NCBI GenBank assembly: GCA_963737445.1
Contig: CAVTSO010000019.1
Location: 124,001 to 188,000 of the forward strand
Length of the DNA stretch: 64,000 nt
Direction: 5' to 3'
Source: JAICYJ01 sp963737445
GTDB taxonomy: Bacteria > Actinomycetota > Thermoleophilia > Gaiellales > JAICJC01
Shown in pieces: positions 46,119-53,873 of this stretch. Numbering within the stretch: position 1 is the stretch's first letter; the number at the start of each line of letters is the position of its first letter. Made by a program: the position numbers and the translations under genes. The notes beneath the pieces are model-generated. The model ran no database searches. It was not told where the DNA came from and saw only the letters and a program-made list of their open reading frames with translations.

Positions 46119-46615
46119 GATGTTCATGCATGGCAGCTGGGACCACCTCCTCGGCAACATGCTGTTCTTGGCCGTGTTCGGGAAGAACGTGGAGGACGCG
46201 TTCGGCAGCCTCCGTTATCTCGCCTTCCACGTCGCCGGCGGCTTTGCCGCCATGCTCACGCAGGCGCTGCTGACGCTGGCGTTCGGCTCGGTGGCGGTAA
46301 ACGCCCAACCTGGGCGCGTCGGGCGCGATTGCGGCGGTGCTGGGGGCGTACTTCGTGCTGTATCCGGGCTCGACGGTGCGCGGGCTGGTCATCATCTTCC
46401 CAGTGCGCGTGTCGGCCTGGTTCTTCCTCGGCTTCTGGTTCCTGCACCAGCTGTTCGAGGCAAGCTTCGGCCTGTTCTCGCCCGGTAGCGGCGGCGGCGT
46501 TGCATTCTTCGCCCACGTCGGTGGATTCGTGTTCGGATGGCTCGTGACACTGGCGCTGGTCAACGCCGGCCGGCTCTCATCAGGCAGCCGCTCGGGCCTG
46601 CCAACCCCGGTCTGA
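46119..46615 (+). pseudogene. Rhomboid-family intramembrane protease, 5'-truncated and frameshifted
   Basis: The plus strand has the middle and end of a rhomboid protease: FTAMFMHGSWDHLLGNMLFLAVFG (the typical H-x3-N helix), GASGAIAAVLGAYFVLYPG with the catalytic serine motif GxSG, and HVGGFVFGWLVTL with the catalytic His. The N-terminal about 70 residues and start codon are missing at the junction with the FMN reductase, and one extra base near 46300 separates the two frames. Relatives cut membrane substrates. With the first helix lost it is unlikely to work. Confidence 0.82.
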
Positions 46616-46683
46616 GTCGGCCGGCTCGGCGCCCCGAGGGCGGCAGATTGGCCCGGTTTGCGGGCCGAAGCTACGCTCAAGCG

Positions 46684-47622
46684 ATGGATGACGTTCTGGA
46701 TGCCTACTCGCATGCGGTGATCAGCGTGGTGGAGCGCGTGTCGCCGTCGGTGGCGAACCTGCGCGTTCGCCTGCGCTCGCGTTCGCGCGTGCGGGAGGCT
46801 GGTGGAGCGGCTGTCGTTATCACCGAGGACCGGCTCGTCACCAACGCGCACGTGGTGCCGGCGGAGACGCGGGAAGGGTGGGCCTCGTTTCCGGACGGGC
46901 GCGAGTTTCGCTTCTCAGTGGTCGGGCGCGACCCCTTCAGCGACCTGGCGGTGATCGCCATCGACGGGAGCGACCTGCATCCCGCTGAGCTGGGTGATGC
47001 GTCGACCCTGCAGGTGGGCCAGCTGGTGGTCGCCATCGGCAATCCGCATGGGTTCGCCGGGTCCGTGACCGCCGGCGTAGTCTCGGCTGTCGGCCGGTCG
47101 CTGCCTGCCCGCGCCGGGGGCACGCTGCGGATGATCGACAACGTGATTCAGACGGACGCGAGCCTGAACCCCGGAAACTCCGGCGGCGCGCTCGCGACGA
47201 GCGACGGCCGCGTCGTCGGGATCAACACCGCCCTGGCCGGCATGGGGCTGGGACTGGCCGTGCCGATCAACGAGCACACCGGCGGCCTGATCGCCACGCT
47301 CATGCGCGACGGGCGCGTCCGGCGCGCGTACATCGGAGTGGGCGCCGCCCCGCGGCCGCTGCCTCCCAAGGCGGTGGCTGCGCTGGGACGCTCCGCCGGC
47401 ATCGAGCTGATCGACATCGCTCCCGCCAGCCCCGCGGGAGCAGCTGGGCTGCTCCCCGAAGACATCGTGGTCGCGGTCAACGGCAAGCCAATCGAGAGCG
47501 TCGAGGAGCTGCAGCGCCAGCTGTCGGCGGAGGCGATCGGCACGCCACAGTCGCTGACGGTGGTGCGTTCCGGCGCGTTGATCGAGCTGGAAGTGCGGCC
47601 GGTCGAGCTGGCCGCCGCCTAG
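46684..47622 (+). CDS. HtrA/DegP-like trypsin-type protease with PDZ domain
   Basis: This 312-residue protein has a trypsin-like domain with His in LVTNAHVV, Asp in FSDLAVI and Ser in GNSGGAL, then one PDZ domain (PASPAGAAGLLPEDIVVAVNGKPI). That is the HtrA layout. No signal peptide or membrane helix precedes ATG 46684, so it is apparently cytoplasmic, unlike most HtrA proteins. An upstream frame extension enters non-conserved sequence. The flippase-like gene follows ten bases later. Confidence 0.92.
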   Translation: MDDVLDAYSHAVISVVERVSPSVANLRVRLRSRSRVREAGGAAVVITEDRLVTNAHVVPAETREGWASFPDGREFRFSVVGRDPFSDLAVIAIDGSDLHPAELGDASTLQVGQLVVAIGNPHGFAGSVTAGVVSAVGRSLPARAGGTLRMIDNVIQTDASLNPGNSGGALATSDGRVVGINTALAGMGLGLAVPINEHTGGLIATLMRDGRVRRAYIGVGAAPRPLPPKAVAALGRSAGIELIDIAPASPAGAAGLLPEDIVVAVNGKPIESVEELQRQLSAEAIGTPQSLTVVRSGALIELEVRPVELAAA

Positions 47623-47632
47623 CTTAGCTGCT

Positions 47633-49165
47633 GTGCTTTCGCGCGGTTCGACGCGCACGGTCGGTGATGCGGCCGATGCGTCCGGCGGTCGATTTACCGA
47701 CGATCAGATCCTGGCCACAACGCGGCGAACGGAGCGTGATCACGTGGGGGCAGAGCTCCCGGCAGGTACCAAGCACTCGAACGGGCCCCGAGCCGAACCG
47801 GCGGTCGCTCCGCCGCGTTCCAACCCGCACTCGCACCGCCGTCGCGTGGCCCAGATCGCCGTCGGGGTCGTGGTCCTGATCGCCATGTACGTGTTCGTCC
47901 TGCCGCAGATCGCGAGCTATACAGCGGTGTGGCGCGTGATCCAGGGGCTGTCGTGGCCAGAGGCCGCCGCGCTGCTCGGGGCGACGCTGGTGAACCTCTC
48001 GAACGATCCACTGCCCTGGATCGCGGTGATGCCGAAGCTCAGCTGGCGCCGGGCATTCGTCGTGACGCAGGCGTCGACTGCCACCACCTACGTCGCACCG
48101 GCCGGCGATGCCGCCGGCCTTGCGGTCACGTTCGCGATGCTGCGCGGCTGAGGGTTCTCGAGCGCGGCGGTGAGCGTCGCCGTTGCGCTGACGGGCACCC
48201 TGAACGTGCTCGTGGAGCTCGCGCTGCCGGTGGTTGCGCTGGGGCTGCTGTCGCTGGCGCACGAGCACTACCCACTGCTGACGACCGTCGCAACGATCGG
48301 TCTTGTCGTATTCATACTTGTCGCCGCGGCGCTCGGGCTCGGACTCGCGCGGCTGCAGTACGCACGCCGTGCCGGCGACGCCGCAGCCGGGTTAGCGAAC
48401 CGCGCGCTGCGCATCCTCAAGCGCGGGCCGGTCACGTGGTCCGGCGACACCGTTGTCCGATTCCGCAACGACGCGATCGGCGTGATGGGGCGACGCGGAC
48501 TGCTGTTGATGGGCGCGAGCATCGCCGGCCAGCTGTCGGTGTTCGGGGTCCTGTTCGCGTCGCTGCGCGCCGTCGGCGTCCCGGCCAGCGAGGTCAGCCT
48601 GGTCGAGGTGTTCGCCGCCTGGTCGCTGGTGCGCCTGATCAGCGCGTTCCCGATCACGCCCGGTGACCTCGGCATCATCGAGGTCGGGCTGACGGGCGCA
48701 CTCGTGGCGTTCGGTGGCGCGAACGCCCCGGTCGTCGCAGCGGTGCTCGTCTACCGGGTGCTGAGCACGGTGCCAACTCTCATCCTTGGCGCGATCGCCG
48801 GGCTCAGCTGGCACCGCCTGGATGCGCCGCCCGTCGGGCCGCACGCCCGTAGATCAGGGCGCGAACCCCGCGTTCCTCAGCATCCGCCGGAGATCCACGA
48901 GCTGCTGGACGTCCACGTCCTTCCCGTGCGGCGGCACGAACACCTCGGTCTCGGGGCCGAGCGTCACGAGCAGCTTGCCGTTCGGCTCCTCCACGACGGT
49001 GCCGACGGCGTCGAGCAGGGATCTCACGTGCCGCCATTCCACGTTGCGGTTGTGCGCGAAGATGTGCTCGAGCGTATCTCGGTGTCGGTTGCTCAAATCC
49101 ATATCAGCGTGTCCCCGAGGCGTCGGCGTGCTTCGGCCCGCGCCGTCGCCAGCATGATGTCATAG
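47633..49165 (+). pseudogene. Lysylphosphatidylglycerol-synthase-TM/UPF0104-like membrane protein with in-frame TGA
   Basis: From GTG 47633 the frame gives an N-terminal hydrophilic region, then helices and VTFAMLRG, then TGA (48149-48151), then GFSSAAVSVAVALTGTLNVL and further helices including AAWSLVRLISAFPITPGDLGIIE, the family signature. In relatives the stop position is Trp (RGWGF), so a single TGG to TGA change. The frame stays open to 49165, but past about 48850 it overlaps the whole antisense HicA-like gene and looks random, so the real C-terminus is near there, possibly after another shift. Members are integral membrane proteins for lipid flipping or polymer export. Confidence 0.75.
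48854..49102 (-). CDS. Small HicA-like conserved protein
   Basis: This 82-residue protein reads MDLSNRHRDTLEHIFAH...VEWRHVRSLLDAVGTV...GKLLVTLGPETEVFVPPHGKDVDVQQLVDLRRMLRNAGF. It matches a small conserved actinobacterial family with a HicA-like double-stranded-RNA-binding look (central WRHVRSLL helix, then strands). HicA toxins are RNA-cleaving, but an antitoxin HicB is not visible; a 32-codon open frame (49191-49093) ends inside its start and may be a truncated partner. It is antisense to the tail of the UPF0104-like frame. Confidence 0.78.
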   Translation of the reverse strand: MDLSNRHRDTLEHIFAHNRNVEWRHVRSLLDAVGTVVEEPNGKLLVTLGPETEVFVPPHGKDVDVQQLVDLRRMLRNAGFAP

Positions 49166-49260
49166 CTCCCAGCTGCGAGGGGCGCGCGCATCCACGCGAA
49201 ATCGCGTTCCCGGTCATGCCGACGCTACGCCCCCCGACCCGCCGAGCTGTCACAGGCCGA

Positions 49261-50598
49261 TCAGGCGGCGCGGATCCGTGCCCGCAGCCCGCCTCGAGGC
49301 CGCAGCGTAAAGCGCGCGTCGATCCGCGGTGCGCCGTCCTGCGCCTCAACCTCCCATCGCTGCGCCAGCGTCGCCAACACCAGCACACCCTCGAGCATGG
49401 CGAAGCGCTCCCCGATGCACAGGCGTGGGCCGCCGCCGAACGGGAAATACGCGCCCGGATGCGGCTCCGGTCCGGCGAGCCACCGCTCGGGCCGGAACGC
49501 CAGAGCGTGCTCGAAGAGCTCCGGCGTTCGGTGCATCACCCACTGACTCATGATCACGGTGCCGCCATCCGGGACTACCAGGTGGCCGAGATCGACCTCG
49601 CGGGCGGCAATCCGAGCCAGCGCCCAGACCGGCGGGTAGAGCCGCAGGGTCTCGCAGAACACCGCCCGTGTGTAGCGAAGCCGGGCGTAATCCGCGGCGG
49701 TCGGCAAACGGCCGCCGAGCACCTCTCCCAGCTCGGCACGCAGCTTCGTCGCCGCGTCGGGGTACAGCGTCAGCAGGTGCCACGCCCACGTCAGCGCCCG
49801 CGCCGTCGTCTCATGACCGGCCAGGAGCAGCGTCACAGCCTCGTCGCGGATCTCGGTCTCCGACAGCCGGCCGCTGCCGCCGTCGTCCTCGAGCGAGATC
49901 ATGTGGTCGATCAGGTCCGGCGGATCCTTTGCGGCCCCATTCCGGCTCCGGATCAGCGCCAGCATCATCCGGTCGAAGTCGTCGCGTGCGCTGTTGAACC
50001 CGCGTGTCGCCGGCAGCGGCAGGTGCCAGAGCAGCTCGCCGCCGGGCAGCAGGAAGCGGTGGAACACGCGCATCCCGGCTTCGAGCACATCGCGGATCTC
50101 CGACGCCTCCGACTCGACGTCGGCGTTGAAGATCGTCCTTCCGACGATGTCGAGTGCGAGGTCAGTCATCGCCACGTCGACGTCGAGCTCCATGCCGTCA
50201 CGCCAGCGGGCTGATGTGCGCTCCGCGGCCGCCACCATCTCGGCGCCGTACGCCTCGATCACGGCCCGTCGGAACACCGGCTGGATCATCCGCCGCCGGC
50301 GCAGGTGGTCGGCGCCCTCGCTGGTGAGCAGCCCGTCACCGAGCAGGCGCCGCGCCGCCCGCAACGCGCGGCCCTTCACGAACGACGCATGCTCGTCGAC
50401 CAGGACGCGGCGGATCAGGTCGGGACCGCTGACGAAATAGAAGCTGTGGCCGCCCGGAAACGGCACGTTCGCGACCGGCCCGCCTGTCCTGGCAACACCC
50501 TCCAGATACGGCAGCGGGTCGCGCAGGTAGGCGGCGGCGTTGCGCCACCCGGCCGCCGGGCCGCCACGAACGCCCTCAGACTGAGATACCGCAGCCAC
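49261..50598 (-). CDS. Cytochrome P450 (long, CYP4/CYP102-like class)
   Basis: This 445-residue P450 has I-helix AGHETT, K-helix ETLRLYPP and haem loop FGGGPRLCIGERFA with the thiolate Cys at about residue 393. The ETLRLYPPVW and PERWLAG stretches are typical of eukaryote-like bacterial P450s (long-chain or polycyclic substrates) rather than of the short P450s at 2.6 and 5.2 kb. No ferredoxin lies beside it. It is divergent from the MFS exporter gene (about 101 bases), suggesting shared control. The start ATG at 50598 fits normal length. Confidence 0.94.
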   Translation of the reverse strand: MAAVSQSEGVRGGPAAGWRNAAAYLRDPLPYLEGVARTGGPVANVPFPGGHSFYFVSGPDLIRRVLVDEHASFVKGRALRAARRLLGDGLLTSEGADHLRRRRMIQPVFRRAVIEAYGAEMVAAAERTSARWRDGMELDVDVAMTDLALDIVGRTIFNADVESEASEIRDVLEAGMRVFHRFLLPGGELLWHLPLPATRGFNSARDDFDRMMLALIRSRNGAAKDPPDLIDHMISLEDDGGSGRLSETEIRDEAVTLLLAGHETTARALTWAWHLLTLYPDAATKLRAELGEVLGGRLPTAADYARLRYTRAVFCETLRLYPPVWALARIAAREVDLGHLVVPDGGTVIMSQWVMHRTPELFEHALAFRPERWLAGPEPHPGAYFPFGGGPRLCIGERFAMLEGVLVLATLAQRWEVEAQDGAPRIDARFTLRPRGGLRARIRAA

Positions 50599-50699
50599 GT
50601 GGGCAGTCTACGACCGCAGCGCGCCGCCCGATGTGCTCCAGGCAGGCCCGGCAAACGGCCTGTCGTTGCGAACCGCGTGGCGATGGCTACCGTGCCGTC

Positions 50700-52253
50700 A
50701 TGAGCTCGGCTGACTCCAGCGGGTGGCGATGGTGGACGCTGGTTGCGCTGTGCGCAGCGACGTTCATGCTGCTCGTCGACGTGACCGTGGTGCAGGTGGC
50801 GCTGCCCACGATCCAGCGGGATCTGCACTCGGGCTTTACCGATCTCCAGTGGGTGATCGATGCGTATGCGCTGTCGCTGGCCAGCGTGATTCTGACCTGC
50901 GGTGCACTGGCGGACAGGTTCGGACGAAAGCGGGTGTTCATCGTCGGCCTGGTGGTGTTCACCGGGGCGTCGTTTGCGTGCGGGCTGGCACCGACGACCG
51001 ACGTCCTGATCTGGTCGCGCGCCCTGCAGGGTCTGGGCGGAGGTGCGATGTTCGCCACCGGCTTGGCGCTAATCGGGCAGTCATACCACGGCCCTGACCG
51101 CGGACGTGCGATCGCAGCGTGGGGGTCGACCGTCGGCGCGGCAGTGGCCACCGGACCACTGGTAGGCGGTCTTCTGACCGACACGCTGGGCTGGCGGTGG
51201 ATCTTCTTCGTGAACGTGCCGATCGGTATCGCCACCGTCGCGCTGGCGGCCGCCAAGATGGTCAACATCGGCGACCCGGACGCCAAGCGCCTGGACATCG
51301 CCGGCCTGGTGACCTTCGCGGGGGCGCTGTTCCTGATGATCCTGGGACTCCTGCGCGGGAACGACGACGGCTGGGGCAGCACGACGATCCTCACGCTGTT
51401 TGGGGGCTCCGCGCTGCTGGCGATCGCGTTCATCGCGGCCGAGCTTCGCCAGGAGCGGCCGATGCTCGATCTGTCCCTCTTTCGAAAACGCGGGTTCGTC
51501 GGCGTGTCGCTGGCGACGTTTGCGATCGGCGCGGGGATGTTCGCCATGTACCCGTACATCACCCTGTACCTCCAGAACGATCTGGGATACTCGCCCCTCG
51601 CAGGAGGCGTGCGACTTCTCCCCTCGACGATACTGCTCTTCATCGTGCCGCTCGCAACCCGCTCGGTCGTCGAGCGATTTCCGCCTGGTGCGGTGCTCGG
51701 GTTCGGCATGCTGGTGACCAGCATCGGAATCGCCTCGATGGCGAATCTTTCAACCGGGTCGACCTGGACGCACCTGATCCCCGGCCTGTTGCTCACCGGC
51801 TTCGGCATTGGCATCGTCAACCCCGCGATCGCCAAGATCGGATTGGGGGTGGTGGAGCCCCAGCGAAGCGGCATGGCCTCCGGTATCAGCAACACCTTCC
51901 GGATCGGCGGACTGGCCACGGGCGTCGCCGCTCTGGGCGCGGTCTTCCAACACCAGATGACCAGCGATCTGGCGACCCGCGGAGGGCTGGGCGTGCCCGC
52001 CTCGAGCCTGGCCAAGACGATCGCCTCGGGCGGCACCCGTGCTGCCGCAGCGATCAGTCCCCACAACCCTGCGATTGAAGCGGCATCCCATCAGGCCTTC
52101 GTGTCGGGGATGAACACGATCCTGCTGATCGGCGCGGCCACAGTGCTCTTCGGCGCGCTTTGCGCGGGCCTCGTGCGGCGTTCCGACTTCTGGGCTGCGG
52201 CACCACCACCGACCAGCGATCCCACGCCAGACCCAACGCCCGCCCGGGCCTGA
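50700..52253 (+). CDS. EmrB/QacA-type MFS exporter
   Basis: This 517-residue, 14-helix DHA2 pump has LLVDVTVVQVALPTIQ in helix 1, ADRFGRKR in loop 2-3 and GPLVGGLLTD in helix 5. It exports drugs or other small molecules by proton antiport. Unlike the exporter at 9.9 kb it is uninterrupted, with a long proline-rich tail. It is divergent from the P450 gene; a P450 plus an exporter could process and expel one compound (inference). No regulator gene is adjacent. Confidence 0.93.
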   Translation: MSSADSSGWRWWTLVALCAATFMLLVDVTVVQVALPTIQRDLHSGFTDLQWVIDAYALSLASVILTCGALADRFGRKRVFIVGLVVFTGASFACGLAPTTDVLIWSRALQGLGGGAMFATGLALIGQSYHGPDRGRAIAAWGSTVGAAVATGPLVGGLLTDTLGWRWIFFVNVPIGIATVALAAAKMVNIGDPDAKRLDIAGLVTFAGALFLMILGLLRGNDDGWGSTTILTLFGGSALLAIAFIAAELRQERPMLDLSLFRKRGFVGVSLATFAIGAGMFAMYPYITLYLQNDLGYSPLAGGVRLLPSTILLFIVPLATRSVVERFPPGAVLGFGMLVTSIGIASMANLSTGSTWTHLIPGLLLTGFGIGIVNPAIAKIGLGVVEPQRSGMASGISNTFRIGGLATGVAALGAVFQHQMTSDLATRGGLGVPASSLAKTIASGGTRAAAAISPHNPAIEAASHQAFVSGMNTILLIGAATVLFGALCAGLVRRSDFWAAAPPPTSDPTPDPTPARA

Positions 52254-52362
52254 GGAGAGTGGTGCTGCGCGTCCGGTGGTGTGGCGCGCGGTCGCGTCAC
52301 TCGGGCGGCAAGCGACCGGTCGAGGTGTTTGAAGCCACGATCAGCCGGGAACGTGAGCACTC

Positions 52363-53799
52363 GTGGATGCCGCGGTGGAGCAGGAGATCAAGCTGCAAGC
52401 CGGAGACGAGTTTCCGGGGATTCAGTTGCCCGGACGTGAGCTTCCGGCCCGGACGCTTTGGTCGACGTACTTCGATACAGAGCAGCTGCGACTGGCCGGG
52501 TCATCGATCACGTTGCGGCGCCGGGTCGAGAGCGCGGATGGTGACGGCCCGGGCGCGTGGCAGCTGAAGCTGCCGTGCGGCGATGACCGCCTGGAGTTGG
52601 AGTGGGATGCGCCGGACGTTCGGGTGCCGCGCGAGGTCGAGCAGCTGCTGTTGGCGCATACGCGCGGAACGCCACTGGTCGCGGTGGCGACGCTGCGACA
52701 GGAGCGCGCGGGAGTGATGGTCGAGCGAAACGGCACGGACGTGGCGACGGTCGTCCACGACACAGTCGAGGTGCTCGAGGACGGGGAGGTGGTCGATCTC
52801 TTCGAGGAGTTGGAGGTGGAGCTGGTCGAGGGCAGCCGGGCTGATCTGAAGTGGCTGGAGTCCGAGCTTCGGAGCGTTGGAGCAGTCGATCCAGATGGAC
52901 GACCCAAGGCGCTGCAAGCGCTGGACGTGCCGGCGAAGAGAGTGTCTGCGAAGCCGAAGAGGCGTTGCGACGAGCAGCTGGCGGCGGCGCTTCGCAACCA
53001 GTACTACGAGATCCTTCGCCACGACCCGGGCACGCGGCTTGGCGACCCGGAGCAGCTGCATGACCACCGGGTGGCCATCCGCCGGCTGCGGGCGCTGCTA
53101 CGCGCGGGCCGGCCGATGCTCGACCGCCAATGGGCAGACGGCCTGCGACATGCGCTCAAGCCGGCCGGCGACGCGCTGGCGCAGGTGCGAGACCTCGATG
53201 TGCTCGTGGCCGACGTCGAGCAACGGGCGGTCGGCCTCGAGGACGGCGAGCGGGCGGGCGCGACCGACATCTCCGACCTGCTCCGCGACCGGCGTGCCGG
53301 CGCCCAGGCGATGCTCCTTGCGCAGCTCTCCGATTCCCGGTATGTGAGCCTGCTCAATCGCGTCCAGGCGGCAACCGACGAGCCGCGGATCATCGCTCGC
53401 GAATCACCCTCAAAGATGCTTGGAAAGGAACACCGCCGCGCCCGGCGCCTTGCCCGGAGTTCACCCGCCGACACGGCCAGCGGCGCCGAGTTACACGAGC
53501 TTCGAAAGGCGGTGAAGCACGCCCGCTACGCCGCCGAGCTCGCGGCCGCCACGGGCGTGAAGGGCGCTCGTGGTTACGTCAAACGCGCCAAGAAGGTCCA
53601 GGACATCCTTGGCGACCATCAGGACGGCGTCGTCGCCTCGCGCGTGCTTGCCGACATCGACCACGAGCTGCGCCGGCCGTTGGCGCATGCAGCCGCGGAC
53701 AGCCTCATCGAAGAGCAAGAAGCCCGGAAGCTGGCGGCTCGTAAGGCGCTACCCAGGGCGTGGCGGCGCCTCGACAAGCAAGCGCGAAGGATCAGTTAG
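52363..53799 (+). CDS. CYTH-CHAD protein
   Basis: This 478-residue protein has an N-terminal CYTH triphosphate tunnel domain with the ExExK motif (VEQEIKLQ) and strands such as WQLKLPCG and RLELEWDA. A C-terminal CHAD domain of basic helices follows (about residues 200-478, with DHRVAIRRLRALLRAG and LHELRKAVKHARYAAE). CYTH domains hydrolyse triphosphate or polyphosphate, and CHAD binds polyphosphate. It starts at GTG 52363, about 109 bases after the exporter. With PPK2 at 35 kb this makes polyphosphate a recurring theme. Confidence 0.93.
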   Translation: MDAAVEQEIKLQAGDEFPGIQLPGRELPARTLWSTYFDTEQLRLAGSSITLRRRVESADGDGPGAWQLKLPCGDDRLELEWDAPDVRVPREVEQLLLAHTRGTPLVAVATLRQERAGVMVERNGTDVATVVHDTVEVLEDGEVVDLFEELEVELVEGSRADLKWLESELRSVGAVDPDGRPKALQALDVPAKRVSAKPKRRCDEQLAAALRNQYYEILRHDPGTRLGDPEQLHDHRVAIRRLRALLRAGRPMLDRQWADGLRHALKPAGDALAQVRDLDVLVADVEQRAVGLEDGERAGATDISDLLRDRRAGAQAMLLAQLSDSRYVSLLNRVQAATDEPRIIARESPSKMLGKEHRRARRLARSSPADTASGAELHELRKAVKHARYAAELAAATGVKGARGYVKRAKKVQDILGDHQDGVVASRVLADIDHELRRPLAHAAADSLIEEQEARKLAARKALPRAWRRLDKQARRIS

Positions 53800-53873
53800 G
53801 GATCGGTTGAACTGAATGACCGTGTCTACGAGCCTGGTTTGGGGCGTCAGGGCTCCGTGGCCGTCACCGCGCC

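Noticed and set aside
48786..49165. C-terminal 100 residues of the UPF0104-like frame as real protein
   Set aside because: The stretch is fully antisense to the HicA-like gene and shows no membrane character, so it is probably an open-frame shadow.
49093..49191. Short minus-strand frame upstream of the HicA-like gene as a firm gene
   Set aside because: It has 32 codons, a weak start and no recognisable partner family; kept only as a possibility in the findings.
53800..53873. Terminator between CYTH-CHAD and the ABC permease
   Set aside because: GC-rich inverted words occur but there is no clear stem followed by a T-run.
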